In this document: piece after piece, positions 16,859 through 26,190 of the stretch
Layout of the letters: each line of letters starts with the position of its first letter
Position numbering within the stretch: position 1 is the first letter of the stretch
Source of the DNA: an uncultured Ruminococcus sp.
GTDB lineage: Bacteria; Bacillota; Clostridia; Oscillospirales; Ruminococcaceae
DNA: 64,000 nucleotides
Direction of reading: 5' to 3'
Assembly (NCBI GenBank): GCA_934435205.1
Contig: CAKSAK010000001.1
Coordinates: 124,001 to 188,000, forward strand
The notes under the pieces: generated by a model
What the model was told of the DNA's origin: nothing
Database searches by the model: none
What the model saw: only the letters and a program-made list of their open reading frames with translations
Made by a program: the position numbers and the translations under genes

Positions 16859-17956
16859 TTATTTGAGCAGATCAAAATTTGTTTCGTCAGCAAACTGGTC
16901 GCAGTCATACATAAATAATATCTGGTCATATGCACTCGTATCTGCCACGTCAGAAAGGGTCTTGCCCTCCTCTTTGAGCTTGTCAGGGTCTACCAAAGTT
17001 ATCTCGCTGTAGTGCGGGGTAAGGAAAGGCACAAGGGTATTGGCATAGCTTCCCTTGATGATAAGAAGCTTTGGTGCGTCCTCTGCAGTTGTCTTGACCG
17101 TTGCCTTTGTGAAGTTGTCACCTTGCAGGAAGATAGCCGTTTTATCTGCTGTTTTCAGTGCAGATCTAAAATAAACAGATTTTGAGGTAAGCACCTGATC
17201 TTCTCTGTAAAGCTCCACAGAATCCACAGTGGTCTTATACTTTGAGCGGAAGATGTTCACTCTGTCTGCGCCTATCCTATTATAGCACAGTTCGTTGTAA
17301 AGTCCGCCGTAATATGAATCGGAGGTGTATTCCTGATCGTAATTTGACAGGGCAACAGGCTCAAAGCCAAGCTCTTTTATGCCGTCTGCATAGGCAAAAT
17401 ACGCCCCGAAGGAAGTCCACTTTCTGTCTGTGCGATAGTAAACGTAATTATTTCTTGCAGAATACATAGGGAAAAACGTATCTATGGTGTCTATCCTGCT
17501 GTCAAGGTCATAATAGATATTATCTATCATTTCACGCTGGTCTGTGTTTGAAGTATAAGCAGGCAGCTTCGCAGAATAGATGCCTGCGGCAGTCGGAGCT
17601 AACATAACATATACAGGTGTATCCGTGTTTTCTGAGAAATCATTTATCTGCGAGATATTTTTATCAAGCCTGTCCTTATCAAATTCTGTGATCTCTACAA
17701 GACGATCTTTCAGGATATAAATATTATCAAAATTTTTCTTGCCAGTCATCACAAACATGGTCGTTCTGAGGGACTTCCAATTTGAGCTTAGAGGAAAATT
17801 ACTGCTAACATAGGTCTGAGCGTTATGTCTTATATCTGAACCGTCTGCCTTTTCACCTTCAGATCCATGTCTGCCCATTACGAGAGTATAGGCCGCAAAC
17901 ATTATGACTATTACAAAAAATGCGCTTACCGCGATATAATCAGCAGCCTTTTTCAT
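16859..17956 (-). CDS. DHHW-family (AlgJ/AlgX-like) protein with altered motifs
   Basis: Extracytoplasmic SGNH-like partner of MBOAT acyltransferases, expected to help O-acylate a surface polymer. 365 residues: N-terminal membrane anchor (about 7-27), then an outside domain. The family signature TDHHWT appears as YYRTDRKWTSFGAYFAY, and the usual KDSYAN near the C-terminus as IKGSYANTLVPFLTPHY, so His-His and one Asp are replaced while the Ser is kept. It follows the MBOAT gene by 20 bp. Because the partner has lost its histidines too, the pair may have a non-catalytic or changed role. Family assignment is good; the activity is doubtful. Confidence 0.82.
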   Translation of the reverse strand: MKKAADYIAVSAFFVIVIMFAAYTLVMGRHGSEGEKADGSDIRHNAQTYVSSNFPLSSNWKSLRTTMFVMTGKKNFDNIYILKDRLVEITEFDKDRLDKNISQINDFSENTDTPVYVMLAPTAAGIYSAKLPAYTSNTDQREMIDNIYYDLDSRIDTIDTFFPMYSARNNYVYYRTDRKWTSFGAYFAYADGIKELGFEPVALSNYDQEYTSDSYYGGLYNELCYNRIGADRVNIFRSKYKTTVDSVELYREDQVLTSKSVYFRSALKTADKTAIFLQGDNFTKATVKTTAEDAPKLLIIKGSYANTLVPFLTPHYSEITLVDPDKLKEEGKTLSDVADTSAYDQILFMYDCDQFADETNFDLLK

Positions 17957-17976
17957 TAATGTTCACTCCTCCCATT

Positions 17977-19365
17977 TTATCTCACAAACAAATTCATAGA
18001 CGAATTACCTCCGCCCACAAGAAACGCTGTACTGATAAGCAGAAATCCTATAGTGAGCATTGGCTCGATTATGTAAACTATATTAGTATTGAGCTGCATT
18101 ATCCTGCGTTTGAGATATCTGCCGATACCTGTTGCAAAAAAGCCGCAGATAAGATACATCACAACTCCTGTTTTTATCACATACGAAGCAAGAACATCTC
18201 CAGCAAAGCTTCCGCCGCCGAGCATTGCGGCAACATATCCGCAGGCTGAAGGCAGACTGTCTATCGCAAGAAACGGCAGACCTATAAGAAACAGAACATT
18301 CATCACCGCACATCTTACCCCAGTCGGCACAGCCGCAAGAATATTTTTCAAGAGATATTCTATGCCGAGCATAACACAAATAAACACTGCCCACAGCATT
18401 GTATGTCTGCCGAAACCATACCAAACCGAGCCTGCAAGCACAGACAATATCAATGCCCATAGGCAAACGCTGTCTTTATTTCTACATATAGGTCTGTAAA
18501 AATAATCTCTTACCCAACTATAAAAGGTGCAGGCAAATCGTTTTATAAGCTCATTGAAGCCTGCTGACATAAACGGCAGGTCAAAGTTATCAGGAAGTTC
18601 AAAGCCAAGCATTGAACCAATACCCTGTGCAATATGCGAATAAGCTCTAAGCTCATAGTAGAACGCAAAGGAAAAAGCTATTATCCCAAGCCATGCACAA
18701 GCGGCGGAGAGCGAATCTGTGCTTACTCCCCTTATGTGCTGCCACATCTCGTACATAGGATCCGACAGAAAAAGCTTCTCCGCAAAGCCTACAAGCATAA
18801 GCTTTATGCCATCTGCAAGCTTGCCTGAAGTTATAGTGGGTTTTCTAAGCTGTTCGCTCATATCCGAAAATCTTAGTATCGGTCCACAGCTAAGGCATGG
18901 GAAAAAGCATATATACTGAGATACCAAAAGAAAATTCTTCTCAGGCGCTATTTCTTCCCTATAGATATCCATGCAGTAAGAGATGCCATGGAGAGTGAAA
19001 ACGCCTGCTCCCCACACTGGGAAAAGCTTTAGCAATGCGCCTTTGCCTGTGAATATAGACGTCATGTCATAGCTGCTGTGACCGCTTCTTATGAATACAA
19101 AAAGCACAGCCATATTTACTATCACTGATAATATGAGCCATAGCCTTTTAAGTCCTTTTTTGTCTGCAAAGCGGTGGATAAGTCTGCCGCAGAAGTATGA
19201 TACAACAGCGCACGCCGCCATTGGTATTATCCCCCACGGAGAAACCCACAGACACAGCACAACTGTTCCAAGCTGGAACACGGCTTTTCTGAAACGCACA
19301 CCTGACAAGGCGTATACTCCCATAAAAACAGGAAGAAAGAAATATAAAAATTCAAGACTAACCAA
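17977..19365 (-). CDS. MBOAT-family acyltransferase-like protein lacking catalytic histidines
   Basis: Polytopic membrane protein (462 residues) of the AlgI/DltB group, which moves acyl groups across the membrane to surface polymers. Family landmarks: LEFLYFFLPVF at the start, ISYCMDIYR, FPCLSCGPILRF, FYYELRAYSHIAQGIG. The two conserved histidines are gone: the RRWHISL region reads KRFACTFYSWVRDYFY, and the LWHG motif reads SVWYGFGRH. The start is a TTG at 19365 with GGAG 7 nt upstream, overlapping the end of rnmV by 8 bp. It is followed by a DHHW partner with altered motifs. Likely a divergent or pseudo-enzyme; the frame is intact. Confidence 0.85.
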   Translation of the reverse strand: MVSLEFLYFFLPVFMGVYALSGVRFRKAVFQLGTVVLCLWVSPWGIIPMAACAVVSYFCGRLIHRFADKKGLKRLWLILSVIVNMAVLFVFIRSGHSSYDMTSIFTGKGALLKLFPVWGAGVFTLHGISYCMDIYREEIAPEKNFLLVSQYICFFPCLSCGPILRFSDMSEQLRKPTITSGKLADGIKLMLVGFAEKLFLSDPMYEMWQHIRGVSTDSLSAACAWLGIIAFSFAFYYELRAYSHIAQGIGSMLGFELPDNFDLPFMSAGFNELIKRFACTFYSWVRDYFYRPICRNKDSVCLWALILSVLAGSVWYGFGRHTMLWAVFICVMLGIEYLLKNILAAVPTGVRCAVMNVLFLIGLPFLAIDSLPSACGYVAAMLGGGSFAGDVLASYVIKTGVVMYLICGFFATGIGRYLKRRIMQLNTNIVYIIEPMLTIGFLLISTAFLVGGGNSSMNLFVR

Positions 19366-19981
19366 CGCTATTCTCCTTGTCTTTATTGTTTTCTGCGGTC
19401 AATTTCTCTATGAGTGCCTGCAAGCTTTCTTTATCGAGCATTGTATTCACCACTTCAAGCAGTGCATTTGCAGTGAGCTTTTGGGGCAGCGACAGTTTTT
19501 CGCACACAAGCTGTCTGAGCCTGCTGCTGTCAGGTCTGCCGCTTAGACCTAACTCGTAAAAGTCAAGCTTGGTCATGAGTTCTCTGTCTGCGACCTTTTC
19601 GCCTATAATTCCTGCTTTTTCAAAGGCTTCCCTGATAATATCCGCAGGAACGCCCTCGACCCCTAACAAGCCCTCTTTTGACGGCTCTGTCTTGCGCTTT
19701 TCTTTGCCGAATATCTCAGGAACATACACGTTCACGATATCGCCCTTGGGGACGATACCCTTTATATGCCCCCTTATACGAAAGCCTGCTGTGTCAGAGT
19801 CTGTAAGAATTGCTATTCCGCCATGCTGGGCATAGTATCTTATAAGCGCCGCCTTATCGGGGTCTTTGTAGATACGAAAGCCGTTGGTGACGATTATAAC
19901 GCCGTCAACTATGGACGATAGCTTTATCTTATCATATTTTCCCTCAACGATTATTGCCCTTGATATTTTAAGTTTTTCCAT
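19358..19981 (-). CDS. rnmV: Ribonuclease M5
   Basis: Toprim endonuclease that matures 5S rRNA. 207 residues: Toprim Glu in IIVEGKYDKIKL, the acidic DxD in LTDSDTAGFRIR, then HIKGIVP and VYVPEIFGKEKRKTEP typical of RnmV, with a C-terminal DUF4093-type domain (LDFYELGLSGRPDSSRLRQ). Placed 3 nt after holA and overlapping the MBOAT gene, so cotranscribed. A primase-like Toprim protein is the only alternative and fits less well. Confidence 0.9.
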   Translation of the reverse strand: MEKLKISRAIIVEGKYDKIKLSSIVDGVIIVTNGFRIYKDPDKAALIRYYAQHGGIAILTDSDTAGFRIRGHIKGIVPKGDIVNVYVPEIFGKEKRKTEPSKEGLLGVEGVPADIIREAFEKAGIIGEKVADRELMTKLDFYELGLSGRPDSSRLRQLVCEKLSLPQKLTANALLEVVNTMLDKESLQALIEKLTAENNKDKENSVG

Positions 19982-19984
19982 TTA

Positions 19985-21043
19985 CTAACACCTTAACGCC
20001 ATTGACCTTGCAAGACCCTGCTCAAGAGTGAGCATATCTCCGTCTTTTCCTCGTGACCTTGTTTTGAGCATAAGGTCAGTTTCAGATAGTATCTCCAGCG
20101 TTTTTCTTATACGCTCCGCCGAGATATTTCCGCACTCGGAATAGGCGTTTTTTACTGCAAACTCTCTGTTTTTCGCATAGGAGAAATCTTTAGCCACGTC
20201 TGCTACGCTCCTGCCCGAGGAACGTGCAAGCTTCGCCCTGTAGATATCCGCAAGGGAAAAGCCGATTATTCCTATGATAGCATACGGCTCATAATTCTGC
20301 ACGTCAAGTTCACGCAGACGTGTAAAGACCATTGCCGCATTGCCTCTGAGGATATTTATTGCAAGAGAATATCCGTCCGACTCGATACGCCTGATACAAA
20401 GCAGGTCGATATCCTCTCTTGTTACCTCCCTGCCCTCTGCATATGCCGAAAGCTTTTCAAGCTCCTTGCTGATAAATGCAGTGTCGCACAGACAAAGATT
20501 TGCAAGATACTCTGCATTGCTTTTTGTTATGGTACAGCCGCTTTTTGCAAGATAAGTGGATATAGACTTTCCAAGGTCGGAAGCTCTTTTGTACTCAAAG
20601 TTGCAGACAGTGCCGTGCTTTTCGCAGAAATCTGCAAAACGCTTGTTTTTATCTGTAAGATACTTCTTGTTCTTGAAAAGGTCAACTCCTGTGGCATAGA
20701 TTATCACTGTGGTGGTTTCGCCCAAAGAGCCTAGGATCTTTTTCAGGTCGTCCAGATCTTCTTTAGTCACTGCGTCTATATTAAGATCGTTTATAGTCAC
20801 CACCACACGTTCAGCCATAAAAGGCAGAGCTTCGCAAGCGTCCGTAAGCATTGGAAAATCAAGATTTTTGCCGTCAAGCTTATGAAAGTTCATTACCTGA
20901 GCGTCAGCAGGACAAAGCTTGTTCACAAGCCTTTTTGTAAAGCTTTCAAGTGCCGCTGTATCATGTCCGTAAAAATAATAAAGGCTGTCGATATCGTTCT
21001 CTCTTATCGTTTTACCAAGAGCCGAAGCCGTAAGCAAAGCCAT
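19985..21043 (-). CDS. holA: DNA polymerase III subunit delta
   Basis: Clamp-loader subunit that opens the beta clamp. 352 residues with the HolA order: N-terminal AAA-like fold (DIDSLYYFYGHD, VMNFHKLDGKNLDF, ALPFMAERVVVTIND) and the C-terminal collar domain (RLRELDVQNYEPYAIIGIIGFSLADIYRAK). Ribosome site AGGAGG. Its start lies inside the end of comEC (32-bp overlap) and it is 3 nt from rnmV. The comEC-holA linkage is common in bacteria and supports the call. Confidence 0.93.
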   Translation of the reverse strand: MALLTASALGKTIRENDIDSLYYFYGHDTAALESFTKRLVNKLCPADAQVMNFHKLDGKNLDFPMLTDACEALPFMAERVVVTINDLNIDAVTKEDLDDLKKILGSLGETTTVIIYATGVDLFKNKKYLTDKNKRFADFCEKHGTVCNFEYKRASDLGKSISTYLAKSGCTITKSNAEYLANLCLCDTAFISKELEKLSAYAEGREVTREDIDLLCIRRIESDGYSLAINILRGNAAMVFTRLRELDVQNYEPYAIIGIIGFSLADIYRAKLARSSGRSVADVAKDFSYAKNREFAVKNAYSECGNISAERIRKTLEILSETDLMLKTRSRGKDGDMLTLEQGLARSMALRC

Positions 21044-23012
21044 AGTCCGTCCTCCTTATCTGTGAATTTTTCATATCTATCATCAATGGGTATTCTTCAT
21101 CTGTTGTGTCAAGGCTTCTGCCGTTTATGGTGACAGAACCTTTTTCTATAGTTACCGCACAGCCCTCGGTGGTAATTTTATAACCGTCCTCCAGTGCTTC
21201 TATCTTAACACCATTCCAATCAAGCTGTGCGCCTGTCATGAACGGCAGTTGGCTTTCATTATCAGGCTCGCTGTTTATGTAAAATCTATCAGGCTGTATA
21301 GTCATCTGCTCGTTATATTTCGTTATAGTGTAATACTGTTCGCTTTCTATAAATGCGCCTTTTAGCTCTTTTATGCCGTAAAGCTCCAAAAAGCTTTCCA
21401 TACCGCTGTTGAGCTTGCCTTTACTGCCAATATCGAAAACCATACCCTTTGTTTTATCATACAGCACAGCCTGCTCTGCATTCCCTTTTGGCATTAAAAC
21501 TATCTTTACCGAGCCTCCAAAAGCAAGAGAAAAGTTATACACCGCTGTCCAACATACAAGCATTAAAGCAGTGCAAAAAGCACCAAGCTTCACTGACTTT
21601 CTCAGAAACATGACCGCCACAGGCACAAGGCAGGTAACGAGCATTACAATACCAAGTGGTCTTACTCCACGGGGGAGATAGGCAAAGCTGAATTTTGAAA
21701 ACAGCTCAGCAAGAAACAGAACGGCTTTCAGAAGATACTTTACCACTGTCAGCACAGGATAGGCTATTATTGCCGCACCGCCTGTTACCGCAGTTATAGC
21801 TGTCAGACCAAGAGCAAGGGTACAGACAGGCACCAGCAGGATATTTGACAGCGGTGCAACAAGAGATATTTCACTGAAAAACATAAGCTGAACAGGCATT
21901 GTGCAAAGAAGTATCGTCACCGCTGTGACTATTTCACGCTCAATGCCGCCAAGAATATCCCTGCGCTTTATCATTGCCGCCGCTTTTGGGCAGACCGTGC
22001 CTATCACGAATGTTGCTGTGAATGACAGCAGAAACGAGCAATCCGCCGCCGCATAGGGCGAAATAATGAGTATAACAACAGCGCAAAGGCAGAGAGTATT
22101 TGCTGGGTCTGGTCTGCGGTAAAAAAGCGGTGCGGCAGTGACCAAGGTCAGCATAACAGCCGCCCTCACAACGGATACTGAAAATCCTGCAAAGACCGCA
22201 AACGCCCACACTGCCACAGTTTGGACGGCAAATATCACACGCTTATCCTTGCTTAGTTTCTGCATGAACCAGCCTATCATGGCGCTTATTATGACAACAT
22301 GAGTTCCTGACACGGAAAATATATGACCTATGCCACTTCGATAGACTGTAAGCTTCGTTTGCTTTGAAAGCTCTGTTTTATCGCCACAAAGCATTGCAGC
22401 GGCAAAACCGCCCTCATCTCCGCCTATGATATCATTTATGAGCATGAACATCTTGTCACGATAGTGCATTATACTGCGTAAAATGGTGTTTCCACCGCCT
22501 GTGACTTCTATGCTTTCAGCGGTCGAGCCTTGTAAGAACACTCCTTTGGGTCGGTCATACTGCTCTGATTTGAAATTGATGCTGTCTTTTATCCTGCTGA
22601 CCTTTACTGTCGCCACGATATTGTCATAGTAATCATAGTCAAGGTCATCTGCATAAAAGGTCAGCCTGCCTTTTACTCCCCCAACAGTACCCTTAACGCT
22701 TAGCCGACAGGTATCTGAGCCTGTATAGCTTATGTCGGTTATCTCGCCTTTAACTGTGACGGTCTTTCCGTCTAAAGCTGTCAGTTTATCATAGAAAATG
22801 TGAGTATAAGCGGTATTGACTCCCACCGCTATCAGGAACGAAACAAAGCAGAGAGCTATTTGCTTTCGGTATCTCTTAAAAAGCGCAAAGGCTGTAATGG
22901 CTACACACGCTGACGCAAGTGCAAAAACAGCGTTGTTCCTGCCCCAGCCAATGGTACAGAGAAAAAGCCCTGCAAAATACGAAAAGCCGATATAACAGCT
23001 TTTTCTCACCAT
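21012..23012 (-). CDS. comEC: ComEC/Rec2-family protein with degenerate C-terminal domain
   Basis: Family that forms the inner-membrane DNA channel for natural transformation. 666 residues: N-terminal helices and an OB-like DUF4131 region (VKGEITDISYTGSDTCRLSVKG), then the polytopic Competence domain with VSGTHVVIISAMIG and CAADCSFLLSFTAT-like segments. The C-terminal region sits where the metallo-beta-lactamase domain should be, but DVGQGD reads LMPKGNAEQAVLYD and the HxDxDH metal motif is absent (ELKGAFIESEQYYT). DNA-degrading or metal function there is therefore probably lost. First gene of the group running into holA; AGGGGG precedes the ATG. Confidence 0.9.
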   Translation of the reverse strand: MVRKSCYIGFSYFAGLFLCTIGWGRNNAVFALASACVAITAFALFKRYRKQIALCFVSFLIAVGVNTAYTHIFYDKLTALDGKTVTVKGEITDISYTGSDTCRLSVKGTVGGVKGRLTFYADDLDYDYYDNIVATVKVSRIKDSINFKSEQYDRPKGVFLQGSTAESIEVTGGGNTILRSIMHYRDKMFMLINDIIGGDEGGFAAAMLCGDKTELSKQTKLTVYRSGIGHIFSVSGTHVVIISAMIGWFMQKLSKDKRVIFAVQTVAVWAFAVFAGFSVSVVRAAVMLTLVTAAPLFYRRPDPANTLCLCAVVILIISPYAAADCSFLLSFTATFVIGTVCPKAAAMIKRRDILGGIEREIVTAVTILLCTMPVQLMFFSEISLVAPLSNILLVPVCTLALGLTAITAVTGGAAIIAYPVLTVVKYLLKAVLFLAELFSKFSFAYLPRGVRPLGIVMLVTCLVPVAVMFLRKSVKLGAFCTALMLVCWTAVYNFSLAFGGSVKIVLMPKGNAEQAVLYDKTKGMVFDIGSKGKLNSGMESFLELYGIKELKGAFIESEQYYTITKYNEQMTIQPDRFYINSEPDNESQLPFMTGAQLDWNGVKIEALEDGYKITTEGCAVTIEKGSVTINGRSLDTTDEEYPLMIDMKNSQIRRTDYGFAYGFGSW

Positions 23013-23037
23013 TGCCGCCGTCCCCCTTAAAACTAAG

Positions 23038-23062
23038 GGCGGATAAGAAATTTACCCGCCCG
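23038..23062 (-). terminator. Weak hairpin between the HIT gene and comEC
   Basis: GGGCGG and CCGCCC pair around 13 nt; only a short T-rich stretch follows on the minus strand, so readthrough into comEC is likely. Confidence 0.4.
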
Positions 23063-23072
23063 TTTGATTTCT

Positions 23073-23414
23073 TTAACCGGCTGGCCAAGCAAGTGGTCTG
23101 CCTGCAAGAAGATGAAAATGAATGTGGAAAACGCTCTGCCCTGCCTGCTCGCCACAGTTGGAAACAACTCTGAAACCGTCCTTAAGGTCAAGGTCTTTGG
23201 CAAGCTTTGCGATAACTTCATAGATGTGTGCGATAACTGCGCTGTTCTCAGGGGTTATCTCGTCAAGCTTTGAGATATGCTGTTTTGGGATAACGAGATA
23301 GTGGATAGGAGCTGTAGGAGCAATGTCCTCAAAAACGTATGTCAGCTCGTCCTCATATATCTTCTTGGAGGGTATTTCCCCGGAAATAATTTTACAAAAA
23401 AGACAATCTTCCAT
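23073..23414 (-). CDS. HIT-family nucleotide-binding protein (HinT-like)
   Basis: Small cytoplasmic hydrolase of nucleoside phosphoramidates such as aminoacyl-AMP adducts. 113 residues, the full family length, with CLFCKIISGEIPSKKIYED at the start, VIPKQHISKLDE, and the histidine triad HIHFHLLAG. It follows alaS by 80 bp on the same strand; a role in clearing aminoacyl-adenylates would suit that placement, but this is inference. Confidence 0.95.
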   Translation of the reverse strand: MEDCLFCKIISGEIPSKKIYEDELTYVFEDIAPTAPIHYLVIPKQHISKLDEITPENSAVIAHIYEVIAKLAKDLDLKDGFRVVSNCGEQAGQSVFHIHFHLLAGRPLAWPAG

Positions 23415-23450
23415 TTATATTCCGCCTTTCTGTTGTTTATAACAGCACAG

Positions 23451-23469
23451 CGCAGAGGGTATCTGCGCC
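23451..23469 (-). promoter_or_regulatory. Intercistronic hairpin between alaS and the HIT gene
   Basis: GCGCAGA-N5-TCTGCGC, perfect 7-bp stem without a T run, so more likely an RNA stability or processing element than a terminator. Confidence 0.4.
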
Positions 23470-23494
23470 GTCTGCTAAACGATCTATCGCTTTT

Positions 23495-26152
23495 TTACTT
23501 TACGAACTCGCCCACGATCTCGTTTACCTTATCGAGAGCTTCGTCTATCTTAAATCTGTCGCCGATACCAGCCATAGCAGAGTCAGGACGTCCGCCGCCC
23601 TTACCGCCTGTGAGTGCTGCAACCTTGCCTGCTATCTTGCCTGCGTGTGCGCCCTTTGCAACTGCGTTCTTGCCACAAACTACAACAAGGTTTGCCTTTT
23701 CGCCGTCAACGCCTGCAACAACTGCAACTGCGTCAGCTTCTCTTGCTTTAAGCTCGTCGCCCATTTTTCTGAGCATATCAGGTCTTGTGTTTGTGAGCAT
23801 TGCAGTGACTACCTTAACACCGTTGACCTCATATGGATCATCGAACAGTGACTTTGTTTTGAGATTTGTTATCTCAGCCTGCAAAGCGTCTCTTTCCTTT
23901 TCAAGATCCTTGACTTCCTGCATAATAGCATGACATCTCTTTACGATATCCAGTGGATTTGCAAGCTTAAGGCTTTCAGCCGCCTGCTGGATAGTTGCGG
24001 CTCTTTCCTCAACAAGCTCCAGAACGCCTCTGCCTGTTACGGCTTCGATACGTCTTACGCCTGATGCTACAGAGCTTTCGGAGATTATCTTGAACAGACC
24101 TATTCTTGAAGTATTGTCAAGATGTGTACCGCCGCAGAACTCGATAGAAGCGGTTTCGTCACCGTCACCCATTGTTACGACCCTTACAGTTTCACCGTAT
24201 TTCTCACCGAACAGAGCCATAGCGCCAAGTTTCTGTGCCTCAGCTATAGGCATTTCTTCCATTTTTATATCAAGAGCTTCAAGAATATACTTGTTTACAA
24301 GTGCTTCGACCTTGAGCTTTTCCTCTGCTGTCATTGCGTTGAAGTGAGAGAAGTCAAATCTAAGTCTGTGAGCGTCAACGAGCTGACCTGCCTGATGAAC
24401 GTGTTCGCCGAGAACTTTTCTCAGTGCAGCCTGAAGCAGATGTGCACAGCTATGGTTTCTCATAACAGCGTAACGTGTCTTTTTGTCAACAGTGAAGTGA
24501 GCCTTCTGTTCAACAGCTATCTCGCCCTCTTCCACGACTACCTTATGAGCGAACTTGCCTGCAACGACTTTCTGTGTGTCAACGACTCTGCACTTACCGC
24601 TTTCTGTAACGATAGTACCGATATCGCCCACCTGTCCGCCGCTCTCTGCATAGAATGGCGTCTGTGAAGATACGATATATACTTCATCGCCAGCCTTTGC
24701 TTTTTCGATAAGCTCGTCGTCAGTTGTGATGAATGATATCTCGCTGTCGCCCTCAAGCTTGTCATAGCCGATGAACTCTGTGTGGAAATCCTTGTCTATC
24801 TTATGGAAAACAGTTTCGTCTGCGCCCATATACTTTGTTGCGGCATGAGCGTTCTTGGCTGTTTCTCTCTGCTTTGCATAGCACTCAGCGAAGCCCTCTT
24901 CGTCACAGGTCATGCCCTTTTCTTCAAGTATCTCTCTTGTAAGGTCGATAGGGAAACCATATGTGTCGGAAAGCTTGAAGCAGCTCTCACCGTCAAGCTC
25001 TGTCTTGCCGTCTTTCTGCATCTGTGCGATAAGGTCGTCAAGTATCTTCATACCTCTGTCGATAGTGGCATTGAAGTTCTGCTCCTCAGTTGTGAGAACC
25101 TTTACGATATAGTCATACTTTTCTTCAAGCTCGTTATACTCACACTTGTTGCAGTCAACAACAGTTTTTACAAGGTCTTTGAGGAAAAGTCCGTTTATGC
25201 CGAGAAGCTTTCCGTGACGAACGGCTCTTCTGAGCAAACGTCTCATAACATATCCTCTGCCCTCGTTTGACGGCAAAATTCCGTCAGAAGCCATGAATGT
25301 TACAGAACGGATATGGTCTGTGATAACTCTGATAGAAACGTCCTTTTTGTACTCCTTGCCGTATTCACAGCCTGCTATCTTACAAACATGATCTCTGATA
25401 GCCTTAACAGTATCAACGTCAAAGATAGAGTCAACGTCCTGCATGATAGAAGCAAGTCTTTCAAGACCCATACCTGTATCGATATTTTTCTGCTTAAGTG
25501 GAGTATAAGTGCCGTCCTCATGTCTTTCAAACTGTGTGAACACAAGGTTCCAGAACTCCATATATCTGTCGCAGTCGCAGCCGACCTTGCAATCAGGCTT
25601 GCCGCAGCCATATTTCTCTCCTCTGTCGAAATATATCTCAGAGCATGGACCGCAAGGACCGTCTGTTCCAGCCTCCCAGAAGTTGTCTTCCTTGCCCATT
25701 CTTACGATATGATCCATTGGAACGCCGGCGTCCTCATGCCATATCTTTTCAGCCTCGTCATCGTCCTCATAAACAGATATATAAAGTCTGTCCTTTGGCA
25801 GTTTGAGTACCTGTGTAACATACTCCCAAGCCCATGCAATGGCTTCTTTCTTGAAGTAATCGCCGAATGAGAAGTTGCCGAGCATTTCAAAATATGTGCC
25901 ATGTCTTGCCGTCTTACCAACGTTTTCAATATCGCCTGTTCTGATACACTTCTGACAAGTTGTCATTCTTGTTCTTGGAGGTGTTTCCTGACCTGTAAAG
26001 TAAGGTTTCAGAGGTGCCATACCTGCAACGATAAGCAGCAGGCTGTTATCGTTCTGAGGTACGAGAGGGTAACTCTTGTGTCTCAAGCAGCCCTTGCTCT
26101 CAAAAAATTTCAGATAAGATTCACGCAGTTCATTAAGTCCTGTCCATTCCAT
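23495..26152 (-). CDS. alaS: Alanyl-tRNA synthetase
   Basis: Charges tRNA-Ala. The 885-residue protein has the usual bacterial size: catalytic domain beginning ELRESYLKFFESKGC, TRMTTCQKCIRTGDIENVG, editing domain with zinc ligands HSCAHLLQAALR and CGGTHLDNT, and the C-terminal C-Ala domain (GGKGGGRPDSAMAG). ATG at 26152 is chosen with GGAAGGA 8 nt upstream; a TTG at 26170 overlaps that site. Expression is controlled by the T-box leader directly upstream. Confidence 0.98.
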   Translation of the reverse strand: MEWTGLNELRESYLKFFESKGCLRHKSYPLVPQNDNSLLLIVAGMAPLKPYFTGQETPPRTRMTTCQKCIRTGDIENVGKTARHGTYFEMLGNFSFGDYFKKEAIAWAWEYVTQVLKLPKDRLYISVYEDDDEAEKIWHEDAGVPMDHIVRMGKEDNFWEAGTDGPCGPCSEIYFDRGEKYGCGKPDCKVGCDCDRYMEFWNLVFTQFERHEDGTYTPLKQKNIDTGMGLERLASIMQDVDSIFDVDTVKAIRDHVCKIAGCEYGKEYKKDVSIRVITDHIRSVTFMASDGILPSNEGRGYVMRRLLRRAVRHGKLLGINGLFLKDLVKTVVDCNKCEYNELEEKYDYIVKVLTTEEQNFNATIDRGMKILDDLIAQMQKDGKTELDGESCFKLSDTYGFPIDLTREILEEKGMTCDEEGFAECYAKQRETAKNAHAATKYMGADETVFHKIDKDFHTEFIGYDKLEGDSEISFITTDDELIEKAKAGDEVYIVSSQTPFYAESGGQVGDIGTIVTESGKCRVVDTQKVVAGKFAHKVVVEEGEIAVEQKAHFTVDKKTRYAVMRNHSCAHLLQAALRKVLGEHVHQAGQLVDAHRLRFDFSHFNAMTAEEKLKVEALVNKYILEALDIKMEEMPIAEAQKLGAMALFGEKYGETVRVVTMGDGDETASIEFCGGTHLDNTSRIGLFKIISESSVASGVRRIEAVTGRGVLELVEERAATIQQAAESLKLANPLDIVKRCHAIMQEVKDLEKERDALQAEITNLKTKSLFDDPYEVNGVKVVTAMLTNTRPDMLRKMGDELKAREADAVAVVAGVDGEKANLVVVCGKNAVAKGAHAGKIAGKVAALTGGKGGGRPDSAMAGIGDRFKIDEALDKVNEIVGEFVK

Positions 26153-26190
26153 AAATTCAGATCCTTCCAAATGAAATTATTCGCAAAATA

